Shown here: positions 8,021 through 14,782 of the stretch, one piece after another | Numbering within the stretch: position 1 is the first letter of the stretch | Layout of the letters: every line of letters starts with the position of its first letter | Source: Candidatus Ventricola intestinavium | GTDB taxonomy: Bacteria; Bacillota; Clostridia; Christensenellales; Aristaeellaceae | Length of the DNA: 16,369 nt | Direction: 5' to 3' | Assembly: GCA_018715105.1 (NCBI GenBank) | Contig: DVMG01000101.1 | Coordinates: 1 to 16,369, forward strand | Made by a program: the position numbers and the translations under genes | The notes under the pieces: model-generated | Database searches by the model: none | Told to the model about the DNA's origin: nothing | What the model saw: the letters and a program-made list of their open reading frames with translations, nothing else

Positions 8021-9640
8021 TTAAAACAGTGTGGGAATCACGCCCAGCTCCATGAGCAGGAATGCCACAGCCAGGATGCCCAGAATAAACAGCGCCGTAT
8101 TGAGAACCGACAGGCGCACGGAACGCTCTTCCTCCTCCGGCTCTTCCTCTGTTTTCTCGTCATCGTCATCCTGCTGTGCATCCAGCGCCCCGCCGGGCAT
8201 CCACAGCCTTGTCGCCGCCTTGTTATAGACCGTGTTCTCCACGATTTTTGCCATCTCCGGCGTCATCGCGGGCGTTTCCGGCTCAGGCGCGGGGCCCGGC
8301 CCGGCCGCCTCGCTTCTCTCGGCCGCAGGAGCCAAAGCCTCCTCCCGCGGCGCTGCGGGCTGCTCTTTTTCCGCCGCCGTTTCCTGTTTTCCGCACGTGC
8401 TCTCCGGCGGCCTGATTTCTTTCTCCTGCGGCGTGCCGGTTTTGTCCCGCGCCGCTGTATCTTCGGCCTTTTCCGGCGCGTCCGTCCTCGGCGGCTGCTG
8501 ATCCGCCGGGCCGGTGAGCGGCGAAATCCCGGCCTTTTCCGGCCCGCTTGTCTCAGCCGCCTGCATGCCCGCATCCGCCGTCACCGCCGTCTCTTCCTTG
8601 AGATCCTCAGAGAGATCCGCCTCGCCGCCGGATGCCGGCGCCTGAGGCTTCTCTTCGTCCCCTTCCCAAGGAGAAACGGGCGCCCTGCGCCTTCTGCGGG
8701 GCTGCACGATGACTTCCCTTTTCTGGGCCCCGTCCGTCTGCGCCTGGGGCATGGCGCTCTGCGCCCGCTTGGGGCGCGGACGCACGCGCACATTCTCCCT
8801 CTGCGGTGCCATCCCCTGCATTCCCGGCAGGGTCCCGCCCTGAGCAGGGGAATACACGGGCGCCGCCATTCCATAATACACCATGGGCTGCATGTAGGGA
8901 ACATAGGGCTGCATCTGCCCCTGAGAGGCCGGCTGTCCCTGGCCGTACGGCATGCCCTGCGCATAGGGAAGCCCTCCGCCCTGCACGGGCATCATGGGCA
9001 CTCCATAGGAGGGATACGCGTAATACACCGGCTGACCGTAGGGATAACCGTAGGGCATGCCCTGCGGCATGCCCGTTCCCGCCGGAGGCGGAAAGGACGA
9101 AGCCGGATCCTGTTTTTTCGCCTTTTCCGGGGCGTTTTTCTTCGTTCTCAGGCGCACATGCCTTTTTACGGGCGCTTCCTTCTTCGCATGCGGCCGCCCG
9201 TCTTCCTCCGCCTGCAGCCTTTCTTCCGTCTCAGGGGGCTGTGCGGGCGTCCTTGTCTCTTTCTCATCCGCAGCGGAACCCTGCTGCCACGCGCGCAGCC
9301 TCTCCATATCGCCTCCGAAGCGCGCATAGGCCAGGCAGACCTGCGCCGTCAGATAGATGCCGCAATCTTTGGGCAGGGCCCGGGAGGTGAAGCGGCGTCC
9401 CATCACGTCAAACACGTAATCACAAAGCAGCGCCGCATGCGCGCCGGATTTGGACAGCTCAAGCGCCTTCTGATAGGCGGTATGATAATACGCCGTCTTG
9501 AAATCACCGCGGCGCTCCTTGGTGTTCAGCAGTTTTCCCGTCCAGGAATCCCCTTCCACGGCCATCCCTCCCTGTTCTGTTTTCTCGCCTGTTTTCTTCC
9601 GGCTCCCGCCGTTTTCTGCCGCCCCATCGCGGTTTTCCAT
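8021..9640 (-). CDS. Tail-anchored protein with long disordered Pro/Gly/Tyr/Met/Gln-rich region
   Basis: 539 residues from the ATG at 9640, which has GGAGG 8 nt upstream and begins 2 nt after the dehydrogenase stop; the ATG at 9655 lacks a site. No signal peptide. Residues about 32-121 look folded and helical (RRGDFKTAYYHTAYQKALEL, LCDYVFDVMGRRF), family not recognised. About 122-185 is charged. About 186-279 is a low-complexity tract of MPYG/YPYG/QGM-like units rich in P, G, Y, M and Q. An Arg-rich patch follows (RRRRR around 325-329), then some 150 residues rich in Ala, Glu and Pro. A short helical piece (TPEMAKIVENTVYNKAATRLW) and an acidic stretch precede one C-terminal membrane helix (about 511-535). 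Topology is therefore a cytoplasmic body with a tail anchor. It may recruit the coiled-coil protein or synthase to the membrane; that is inference from gene order. Confidence 0.7.
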   Translation of the reverse strand: MENRDGAAENGGSRKKTGEKTEQGGMAVEGDSWTGKLLNTKERRGDFKTAYYHTAYQKALELSKSGAHAALLCDYVFDVMGRRFTSRALPKDCGIYLTAQVCLAYARFGGDMERLRAWQQGSAADEKETRTPAQPPETEERLQAEEDGRPHAKKEAPVKRHVRLRTKKNAPEKAKKQDPASSFPPPAGTGMPQGMPYGYPYGQPVYYAYPSYGVPMMPVQGGGLPYAQGMPYGQGQPASQGQMQPYVPYMQPMVYYGMAAPVYSPAQGGTLPGMQGMAPQRENVRVRPRPKRAQSAMPQAQTDGAQKREVIVQPRRRRRAPVSPWEGDEEKPQAPASGGEADLSEDLKEETAVTADAGMQAAETSGPEKAGISPLTGPADQQPPRTDAPEKAEDTAARDKTGTPQEKEIRPPESTCGKQETAAEKEQPAAPREEALAPAAERSEAAGPGPAPEPETPAMTPEMAKIVENTVYNKAATRLWMPGGALDAQQDDDDEKTEEEPEEEERSVRLSVLNTALFILGILAVAFLLMELGVIPTLF

Positions 9641-9642
9641 GC

Positions 9643-10968
9643 TCACAGCCTCCAATAGCGGTATCCTCTCTGCGCGGCTTCTTTTCTGTCGAACATGCCC
9701 TTGACATCAATGAGCACTTTCTCCTGCGGCCTGCCCGGAGCAAACATCGCGTCGATGAACGCAAGGCCCTGTTCGGCAAACCGGCTGTGTGCAACCGCCA
9801 CAAGGATGCAGTCCATGTTGCGGATTTCGTCCAGGCCGGCCAGCCTGAGGCCGTATGTGCGCATGGCCTCCACCTCGCTGGCCCAGGGATCGCTCACAAC
9901 CGGTTCCACGCCGTATTCCCGGAGCACGCTGATGATATCCATCACCTTGGAATTGCGGATGTCCGGGCAGTTTTCCTTAAACGTGAGCCCCAGCACGGCG
10001 GTGCGCATCTTTCTGGGCGCTTTTCCCGTGAGCACCATCTGGCGAATGGCGGCGTTGGCCACGAATTCCCCCATGCCGTCGTTCACCTTGCGGCCGGAGA
10101 GGATGATCTGGCTGTGATACCCCAGCTTCTCCGCTTCATATGTGAAATAATAGGGATCCACGCCGATGCAGTGTCCGCCCACAAGGCCGGGGCGGAAATT
10201 CAGCGCGTTCCACTTGGTGTTCATGCCGTCCACCACTTCGTTTGTGTCAATGTCCATGCGGTCAAAGATCATGGCCAGCTCGTTCATAAAGGCGATGTTG
10301 ATGTCCCGCTGGCTGTTTTCCACAACCTTGATGGCCTCCGCCGTCTTGATGCTCGATACGGGATACGTCCCCGCACGGATCACAAGGTCATAGACCTTTT
10401 GAATCACATGCAGCGATTCCCCGTCCATCCCGGAGACGATCTTGCGGATGGTTTCAAGGGTATGAACCTTATCGCCCGGATTGATCCGTTCGGGGGAATA
10501 CCCTACCTTAAAATCCTCGCCGCACCGCAGGCCGGACGCTTCTTCCAGCACCGGCACGCACACATCCTCCGTCACGCCGGGGTATACCGTCGATTCATAG
10601 ACGACAACCGAGCCCTTTGTCAGGTTTTTTCCAAGGAGGCGGCTGGCCTCCACCACCGGGGATAAATCCGGCGTTTTATCCTGATTGATGGGCGTGGGCA
10701 CCGCGACGATATGGAATTTCGCTTCCCGCAGCCGGGAATCATCCACCGTGAATTCAACGCTCGTGCTGCGGATCGCCTCATCCCCCACCTCCAGCGTGGG
10801 ATCGACGCCCTGCCGGTAGAGGGCAATCTTTTCCTTATTCAGATCAAAGCCGATGACGCGAACCCGTTTTGCAAACGCCACGGCAAGGGGAAGCCCCACA
10901 TATCCGAGGCCCAGCACGGCCAACGATTCTTCCCGATTGAGGATTTTTTCATATAAATCCATATGCAT
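9643..10968 (-). CDS. UDP-N-acetyl-hexosamine 6-dehydrogenase (TviB/WbpO type)
   Basis: 441 residues, a full-length member of the UDP-glucose/GDP-mannose dehydrogenase superfamily. These enzymes oxidise C6 of a nucleotide sugar to a carboxylate with two NAD+. Visible motifs are the Rossmann GLGYVG (20-25), VPTPIN (90-95), ESTVYPGVTE (125-134), SPERINPGDK (158-167), and the catalytic-cysteine motif GGHCIGVDPYY (264-274, Cys267). SPERINPGDK and GGHCIGVDPYY are the forms seen in the TviB/WbpO branch, which acts on UDP-GlcNAc or UDP-GalNAc, rather than in UDP-glucose dehydrogenase. Exact substrate (GlcNAc, GalNAc or ManNAc) cannot be read by eye. Starts ATG 10968 and ATG 10962 share one AGGAG site (4 and 10 nt away). 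It is the first gene of the operon and would supply a uronic-acid donor to the synthase. Confidence 0.9.
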   Translation of the reverse strand: MHMDLYEKILNREESLAVLGLGYVGLPLAVAFAKRVRVIGFDLNKEKIALYRQGVDPTLEVGDEAIRSTSVEFTVDDSRLREAKFHIVAVPTPINQDKTPDLSPVVEASRLLGKNLTKGSVVVYESTVYPGVTEDVCVPVLEEASGLRCGEDFKVGYSPERINPGDKVHTLETIRKIVSGMDGESLHVIQKVYDLVIRAGTYPVSSIKTAEAIKVVENSQRDINIAFMNELAMIFDRMDIDTNEVVDGMNTKWNALNFRPGLVGGHCIGVDPYYFTYEAEKLGYHSQIILSGRKVNDGMGEFVANAAIRQMVLTGKAPRKMRTAVLGLTFKENCPDIRNSKVMDIISVLREYGVEPVVSDPWASEVEAMRTYGLRLAGLDEIRNMDCILVAVAHSRFAEQGLAFIDAMFAPGRPQEKVLIDVKGMFDRKEAAQRGYRYWRL

Positions 10969-10970
10969 TG

Positions 10971-11000
10971 CGCTCCTTTCGCCTTCAAAAAGGCAAAGCG
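10971..11000 (-). promoter_or_regulatory. Hairpin that sequesters the ribosome binding site of the dehydrogenase
   Basis: On the minus strand CGCTTTGCCTT, loop TTTG, then AAGGC-g-AAAG-ga-GCG can form an 11-bp stem with two small bulges. The 3' arm contains the AAAGGAG Shine-Dalgarno of the first operon gene, so the closed form would block ribosome binding. Such a structure can serve as a switch point for a protein, small RNA or temperature. Function is inferred from sequence only. Confidence 0.45.
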
Positions 11001-11224
11001 TCCTTTTGTGTGCCTGTTTTTCGCCCGCTTATTTCTCTCCGTTATTTGCCGTGCAGACGCCCGGCTTCCCGCTCTTCGCCGAAAACACGGGGAGAATCCG
11101 GCAAACCGCGCTTTCTTTCCCCGGGGGGAAAACGGTTTTTTCAAAAAACGCCCTCTCCGGGCAAACTTTTATAACTCTCCGTTATATTCAGAAAACACAC
11201 GTTCTTATTCCGTGATTTATATAT
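11001..11224 (-). promoter_or_regulatory. Structured 5' leader of the exopolysaccharide operon
   Basis: About 255 nt separate the predicted transcription start (near 11224) from the first start codon, with no coding sequence that I can support. The leader holds two hairpins whose loops are both GGAGA: TATAAC/GTTATA at 11186-11170 and GCCC/GGGC at 11162-11150, the latter followed by six U. An AATAACGGAGAG repeat of the first site lies near 11047-11036. A TTTCCCC/GGGGAAA inverted repeat sits near 11117-11134. I compared it by eye with c-di-GMP-I and c-di-GMP-II riboswitch cores and found no match. It could be a protein-bound (for example CsrA-like) or attenuated leader. Confidence 0.4.
11150..11162 (-). 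terminator. Possible leader attenuator (short GC hairpin plus U6)
   Basis: GCCC-GGAGA-GGGC on the minus strand, then G and six T (11148-11143). The stem is only 4-5 bp, which is short for an intrinsic terminator, so partial termination or pausing is more plausible than a full stop. It lies inside the operon leader, ahead of the first gene. Confidence 0.3.
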
Positions 11225-11230
11225 AAGATC

Positions 11231-11258
11231 TGTATATACTTCCACCCGGATCTGTAAA
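11231..11258 (-). promoter_or_regulatory. Candidate SigA promoter of the exopolysaccharide operon
   Basis: TTTACA (11258-11253), a 16-bp spacer and TATACA (11236-11231) on the minus strand. The elements are embedded in a direct repeat, TTTACAGATC at 11258-11249 and TATACAGATC at 11236-11227, exactly 22 bp apart (about two helical turns). A regulator binding both would cover both the -35 and -10. No convincing terminator separates this site from the upstream diguanylate cyclase gene, so readthrough from that promoter may add to expression. Confidence 0.5.
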
Positions 11259-11329
11259 TCCCTGCCAGTTTTATTAAATAACTTATAGTACTTTAATTTG
11301 TTCACCATTCATTCTCAAAAATGGAATCC

Positions 11330-12643
11330 TCAGCCCGCATTTTCTTGCTCCGGGGGATGCTCTTCTCTTTCTGTCTGCCGCCTGCGCTCGCTCTGCATGT
11401 GAAGCGCGGCCTGCTCCCTGTCATATGCCGCGGGGTCAAACGTCATGAACATGCCCTTCGTGCCGTGTTTCACGCGATACATGGCAAAATCGGAAAATTC
11501 AATCAGCTTCTGCAGTTCCGTGCTGTCATCCGGATACCAGGCTGCGCCTCCGGAGACGAGGATCGGTGTAATCAGGCCATCCGGCCGTTCAAAAGTGCTG
11601 GCCTGAATGCCGGCGGCCAGCCTGTCAAGATCCTGCTGCGCGGCTTCCCGGCCCGCGTAACCGTAAAGCAGAATGTTGAATTCATCGCCGGACACCCGCG
11701 CGCACAGTGCATTCGCCGGCAGATGCTTTTTAAAGCACTTCCCCGCCGCGCGAATATAGCGGTCCCCCCATTCATGGCCATAGGCATCATTGATCTTTTT
11801 TAAATCATCCAGATCCATCATGAGGAGAACCGCATGGCCCAGCTTCTGCGGGCATGCAAAGAGCTCCCCGGCGATGCGGTAAAAGGCCCGCCTGTTATAA
11901 AGCCCCGTCAGCAGGTCATAATCCCGCTCATGCTCGATGCGCAGGCGTTCCATCGTGGCCTCGGTCACATTCTCCGCCAGCAGGACGCCCATGCCCTCAT
12001 GCCGCATTTCGTGCAGGCGCACATAGCGAATCGCGCCGCCCGGATCCTTCACCCGGATCAGCATGGCCGTATCTGTCTTTTCCAGCACATGCAGGCGCTT
12101 TTTCATCTCCCCGAGCGTGGCGCGCAGCGCCCCGGCCGTGAGATCTCTCCCGGAGATTTCTCCCATGCCGAGCAGAGGAAAAAAGTTATCGGTCACAAAT
12201 ATTCTGGCCTCATCCTCCCGTTCATCGGTGCTGAATTCGCACACGCCGATGTCCACGTTTGACAAGCCGAGGATGCGGCTGAAATGCGTGGAAGCGTCGA
12301 TGATTTCCCGGCTCAACCGGGTGACCGCATCCGAAAACCGGTCGATCTCCTCAAGCCCCGTCCTGGACAGATCTGGAATCCCGGCGTTTTTCTGCCGGGA
12401 TTCCTCCACCTCACGGAAAAGCTGCCTGACCGGCCTGGAAACCCGGCGGCTGATGAGCAGGCTGCCGGTGCCCGCCGTCACAAGCCCCAGCAGAAGAACC
12501 GCCAGACAGGCATCCCAGGGATTGCGGCCGTGCTGCGCCATTCCCCCGCCGGCCCATGCAAGCCCGATCAGCACGCCCATCTGCACCAGCAGCACCAGAA
12601 GCAGCGATGTGAACACCGTGCAGAAAACGGACCTTGAACGCAT
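11330..12643 (-). CDS. Membrane-bound diguanylate cyclase (PAS-like sensor + GGDEF)
   Basis: 437 residues from the ATG at 12643, which has AAGGAG 6 nt upstream; the longer in-frame ATG at 12697 has none. Two membrane segments (about 6-30 and 44-65) are followed by a HAMP-like helix (RRVSRPVRQLFREVEE), a PAS-like region (about 115-228, ending in a QxxxL-type linker ENVTEATMERLRIEHERD) and a GGDEF domain (about 240-400). The domain has DYDLLTGLYNRRAF, the metal site MDLDDLKKIND (D277) and SGDEF (318-322). The Ser in place of the first Gly occurs in some active cyclases. The RxxD inhibitory site expected five residues ahead is absent, so product feedback inhibition is not predicted. It converts two GTP into c-di-GMP. 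It lies directly upstream of the operon carrying a PilZ-domain synthase, its probable target. The C-terminal tail of about 35 residues is charged and probably disordered. Confidence 0.87.
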   Translation of the reverse strand: MRSRSVFCTVFTSLLLVLLVQMGVLIGLAWAGGGMAQHGRNPWDACLAVLLLGLVTAGTGSLLISRRVSRPVRQLFREVEESRQKNAGIPDLSRTGLEEIDRFSDAVTRLSREIIDASTHFSRILGLSNVDIGVCEFSTDEREDEARIFVTDNFFPLLGMGEISGRDLTAGALRATLGEMKKRLHVLEKTDTAMLIRVKDPGGAIRYVRLHEMRHEGMGVLLAENVTEATMERLRIEHERDYDLLTGLYNRRAFYRIAGELFACPQKLGHAVLLMMDLDDLKKINDAYGHEWGDRYIRAAGKCFKKHLPANALCARVSGDEFNILLYGYAGREAAQQDLDRLAAGIQASTFERPDGLITPILVSGGAAWYPDDSTELQKLIEFSDFAMYRVKHGTKGMFMTFDPAAYDREQAALHMQSERRRQTEREEHPPEQENAG

Positions 12644-12796
12644 GTTTCGCTCCTTCCTCGTCCGCTTATCTTCCAAGAACGTCTCCTCCGTTTCCATTTT
12701 GATGAGGTTGACCGGACAACCCCGTTAAAAAGAACGGCCCCATCGGATGATTCGCGTCATGACGTCTGGTTCCATCAGGCCATAACAGGCAGTTAT

Positions 12797-12869
12797 ATAC
12801 AGAGTATGGATATGCTCATTCCTCTGAAAAAAGCACGGTTTTTTGAATTTTTTACCGTGTACTCTGTAT
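12797..12869. repeat. Inverted repeat ATACAGAGTA/TACTCTGTAT enclosing an inner hairpin
   Basis: A perfect 10-bp inverted repeat (12797-12806 and 12860-12869). One arm overlaps the -10 and start site of the cyclase promoter; the other lies about 55-65 nt downstream. Nested next to it are CACGGT (12834-12839) and ACCGTG (12854-12859), followed on the minus strand by a T6 run. The layout suits a dimeric repressor with looping, or an early attenuator. Confidence 0.4.
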
Positions 12870-12896
12870 TATATCATGGGGTTAACATGAATTCAA
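12868..12896 (-). promoter_or_regulatory. SigA promoter of the diguanylate cyclase gene
   Basis: TTGAAT (12896-12891), a 17-bp spacer and a perfect TATAAT (12873-12868) on the minus strand. Upstream are a run of seven G and A/T tracts repeated at roughly helical spacing (AAAATTTTG twice, 12908-12940), which could bend DNA or act as an UP element. Transcription would start near 12861, giving a leader of about 218 nt. No known riboswitch core was recognised in that leader. Confidence 0.75.
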
Positions 12897-12939
12897 TGCA
12901 CCCCCCCACACAAAATTTTCCAGATTTTCTCAAAATTTT

Positions 12940-13011
12940 TAAAAAAGCGCCGTTCAAACGAATCGCGTGCGCTGTTCTCTGCGGCAGGACACGCAAATCC
13001 CTCTGAACGGC
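12940..13011 (-). terminator. Intrinsic terminator of the aspartate kinase gene
   Basis: Outer stem GCCGTTCA (13011-13004) with TGAACGGC (12956-12949), an inner stem GCGTG/CACGC, then GC and six T on the minus strand. It lies about 130 nt past the aspartate kinase stop. A second hairpin (GCCCTC/GAGGGC, 13077-13094) lies between, without a T-run. Apart from these hairpins and the cyclase promoter, the 12644-13139 intergenic stretch shows no gene. Confidence 0.6.
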
Positions 13012-13139
13012 CAGTATTCTCTTTGTGAATTTCAACTGCTTTCGTCTCTTGAAACGGGTTCCCGCTTTGCGCGCAGGCCCTCTTCTCCGAGGGCTTCTCC
13101 TCCCAGGGCGCACGGTCTCAGGATGCACCGCCTCCGGGC

Positions 13140-14471
13140 TTACCATCGGCCTTCCTTGACGACAAACGCGCGGTAGATGGCGCGCACCGCGTTTTCAAAG
13201 TCAAGGTTATCCACGCCCACGATGATGTTCAGCTCGCTTGACCCCTGATCGATCAGCCGCACGTTGATGCCCGCCTTCATCAGGGCGTTGAACAGCCGGG
13301 CGGATGTTCCCTTGGAGCGAACCATGCCGCGCCCCACCGTGGCGATGAGCGCCAGGCCGGAGTGAATCTCCACCGAATCGGGCGAGCACAGCTCGTGAAT
13401 GCGCTGCATCAGCCGCTCTTTCTTTCCCTCAATCGCATCCTGATGGACGACGACGCACATCGTGTCAATGCCGCTGGGCATGTGCTCAAAGGAAATGCCC
13501 TGCTCCTCCAGCGCCAGCAGAAGGCGCCGGCCAAAGCCCAGTTCCGAGTTCATCATCGCCTTTTCGACGTTGATGATGGCAAAATCCTTGTGGCCGGCAA
13601 TGCCGGTGATCATGTGCTCGCTCTCGTAATCCTCCGCCTCATAGCCGATGAGCGTGCCGGGTTCCTCCGGATGATTCGTATTGCGGATGTTGGTGGGAAT
13701 GCCCGCAATGCGCACGGGGAAAATCGCATCCTCATGCAGAACGGATGCTCCCATGTAAGACAGCTCCCTCAGCTCGCGGTATGTCACATAGCGGATCGGC
13801 TCCGGATTGCGCACGATGTGCGGATCCGCCATCAGGCACCCGGACACGTCCGTCCAGTTTTCATACATTTCCGCATTCACCGCGCGTGCGACGATGGCGC
13901 CCGTGATGTCGCTGCCGCCGCGGGAGAATGTCTTGACGTTGCCATGCGTGTCGCATCCGTAAAAGCCCGGCACAACCGCATGCGGATGATTCCGCAGAAG
14001 CGCCCCCAGCTCGGCCTGCGTCCTGTCGCTGTCAAGGCGGCCCTCCGCGTCAAAGAAAATGCCCTGCTGCGGGTCAATAAAATCCCAGCCCAGATAATCG
14101 GCCAGCAGAATGCCGTTGAGGTATTCCCCCCTGCTGGCGGCATAATCCGCGCCCGCGCCCAGCTGGATATTGCGGTAAATCTCATCCAGATGCGCGTCCA
14201 GATCCGCCGAAAGCCTCAGCTCGTCGGCGATGCTGTGGAAACGCGCCCGGATGGTATCAAAGCACTCTGCCATTTCCTTCCCGCCTGCGGCCAGGCGGTT
14301 GCACTCATAAAACAGATCCGTAACCTTGATATCGGTGGAGCTGCGCTTGCCGGGTGCGCTCGGCACCACGATGCGCCGATCCGCGTCCATCAGCAGAATC
14401 TCCTTGACCTTGCGAAACTGCGCCGCGTCGGCCAGCGAACTTCCGCCAAATTTTGCTACTTTCATCCCCAT
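13140..14471 (-). CDS. lysC: Aspartate kinase
   Basis: 443 residues. It catalyses the first step of the aspartate pathway (L-aspartate + ATP to 4-phospho-L-aspartate), leading to lysine, diaminopimelate, threonine and methionine. The N-terminal signature KVAKFGGSSLADAAQF (4-19) and TFSRGGSDITGA (181-192) form the kinase active site. Two ACT domains follow (about 290-365, GIAGHKDFAIINVEKAMM; and 372-440, GLALIATVGRGMVRSKGTSARLF), which normally bind the feedback amino acid. The start at 14471 has GGAGGG 8 nt upstream. The open frame continues upstream to 14774, but the promoter lies inside that extension, so it is not coding. The gene has its own promoter and terminator and appears unrelated to the polysaccharide locus. 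The gene symbol denotes the enzyme; the isozyme type (lysine- or threonine-sensitive) cannot be assigned here. Confidence 0.93.
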   Translation of the reverse strand: MGMKVAKFGGSSLADAAQFRKVKEILLMDADRRIVVPSAPGKRSSTDIKVTDLFYECNRLAAGGKEMAECFDTIRARFHSIADELRLSADLDAHLDEIYRNIQLGAGADYAASRGEYLNGILLADYLGWDFIDPQQGIFFDAEGRLDSDRTQAELGALLRNHPHAVVPGFYGCDTHGNVKTFSRGGSDITGAIVARAVNAEMYENWTDVSGCLMADPHIVRNPEPIRYVTYRELRELSYMGASVLHEDAIFPVRIAGIPTNIRNTNHPEEPGTLIGYEAEDYESEHMITGIAGHKDFAIINVEKAMMNSELGFGRRLLLALEEQGISFEHMPSGIDTMCVVVHQDAIEGKKERLMQRIHELCSPDSVEIHSGLALIATVGRGMVRSKGTSARLFNALMKAGINVRLIDQGSSELNIIVGVDNLDFENAVRAIYRAFVVKEGRW

Positions 14472-14604
14472 CTCGGAAGCCCTCCGATTCTCTTTCTCTC
14501 TATTCTTGCCCGTTGCATTCCTGCTGTGTTCATGTGGTTTACGCCGCTCACCGCTTTGCACCGCATCCTGCCGCCTTTCGCAACCATGCAGGCGAACCGG
14601 TATC

Positions 14605-14633
14605 ATTCTATATAATGAACAGCATAAAGTCAA
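14605..14633 (-). promoter_or_regulatory. SigA promoter of aspartate kinase
   Basis: TTGACT (14633-14628), a 17-bp spacer and TAGAAT (14610-14605) on the minus strand. Transcription would begin near 14598, giving a leader of about 127 nt. That leader is too short for, and shows no resemblance to, a lysine riboswitch. Confidence 0.75.
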
Positions 14634-14667
14634 GAACATTTCGGATCGGGATGCGAAAAATGCATGA

Positions 14668-14690
14668 TTTTGCGGAAATCCCCCGCAAAA
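14668..14690. repeat. Inverted repeat TTTTGCGG/CCGCAAAA upstream of the aspartate kinase promoter
   Basis: Perfect 8-bp arms separated by 7 bp, about 35 bp upstream of the -35 box. It could be a regulator site for aspartate kinase, or a weak backup terminator for the upstream gene. No strong U-tract follows directly. Confidence 0.35.
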
Positions 14691-14782
14691 TCCGGCCATT
14701 TTGCCGTTCTTTTCCCTCTGCCGGCATGAGGCCGCCCAAAGCCATCCTATGACTCCGGCGCACGGCGCGTTCAATTCCGCTC

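Noticed and set aside
6381..8024. 547-codon plus-strand open frame opposite the coiled-coil gene
   Set aside because: A long antisense shadow of a repetitive Glu/Gln/Arg/Leu coding region; the low-complexity Leu/Phe/Ala product has no recognisable domain.
8860..9085. Tandem DNA repeat or phage tail-fibre-like repeat in the Pro/Gly/Tyr/Met/Gln region
   Set aside because: The repetition is compositional at protein level; the DNA has no regular repeat unit and the protein is tail-anchored and cytoplasmic.
10969..11224. c-di-GMP riboswitch in the operon leader
   Set aside because: No GEMM-I or c-di-GMP-II core could be found by eye; the hairpins seen are of a different kind. A covariance model search would settle it.
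14472..14598. Lysine riboswitch in the aspartate kinase leader
   Set aside because: The leader from the predicted start is only about 127 nt and shows no L-box core.
13362..14615. 417-codon plus-strand open frame opposite aspartate kinase
   Set aside because: Aspartate kinase on the minus strand has full motifs, promoter and terminator; this frame is its shadow.
14472..14774. N-terminal extension of aspartate kinase in the open frame
   Set aside because: A good SigA promoter lies inside the extension and a GGAGGG site fits the ATG at 14471; family members begin at KFGGSS.
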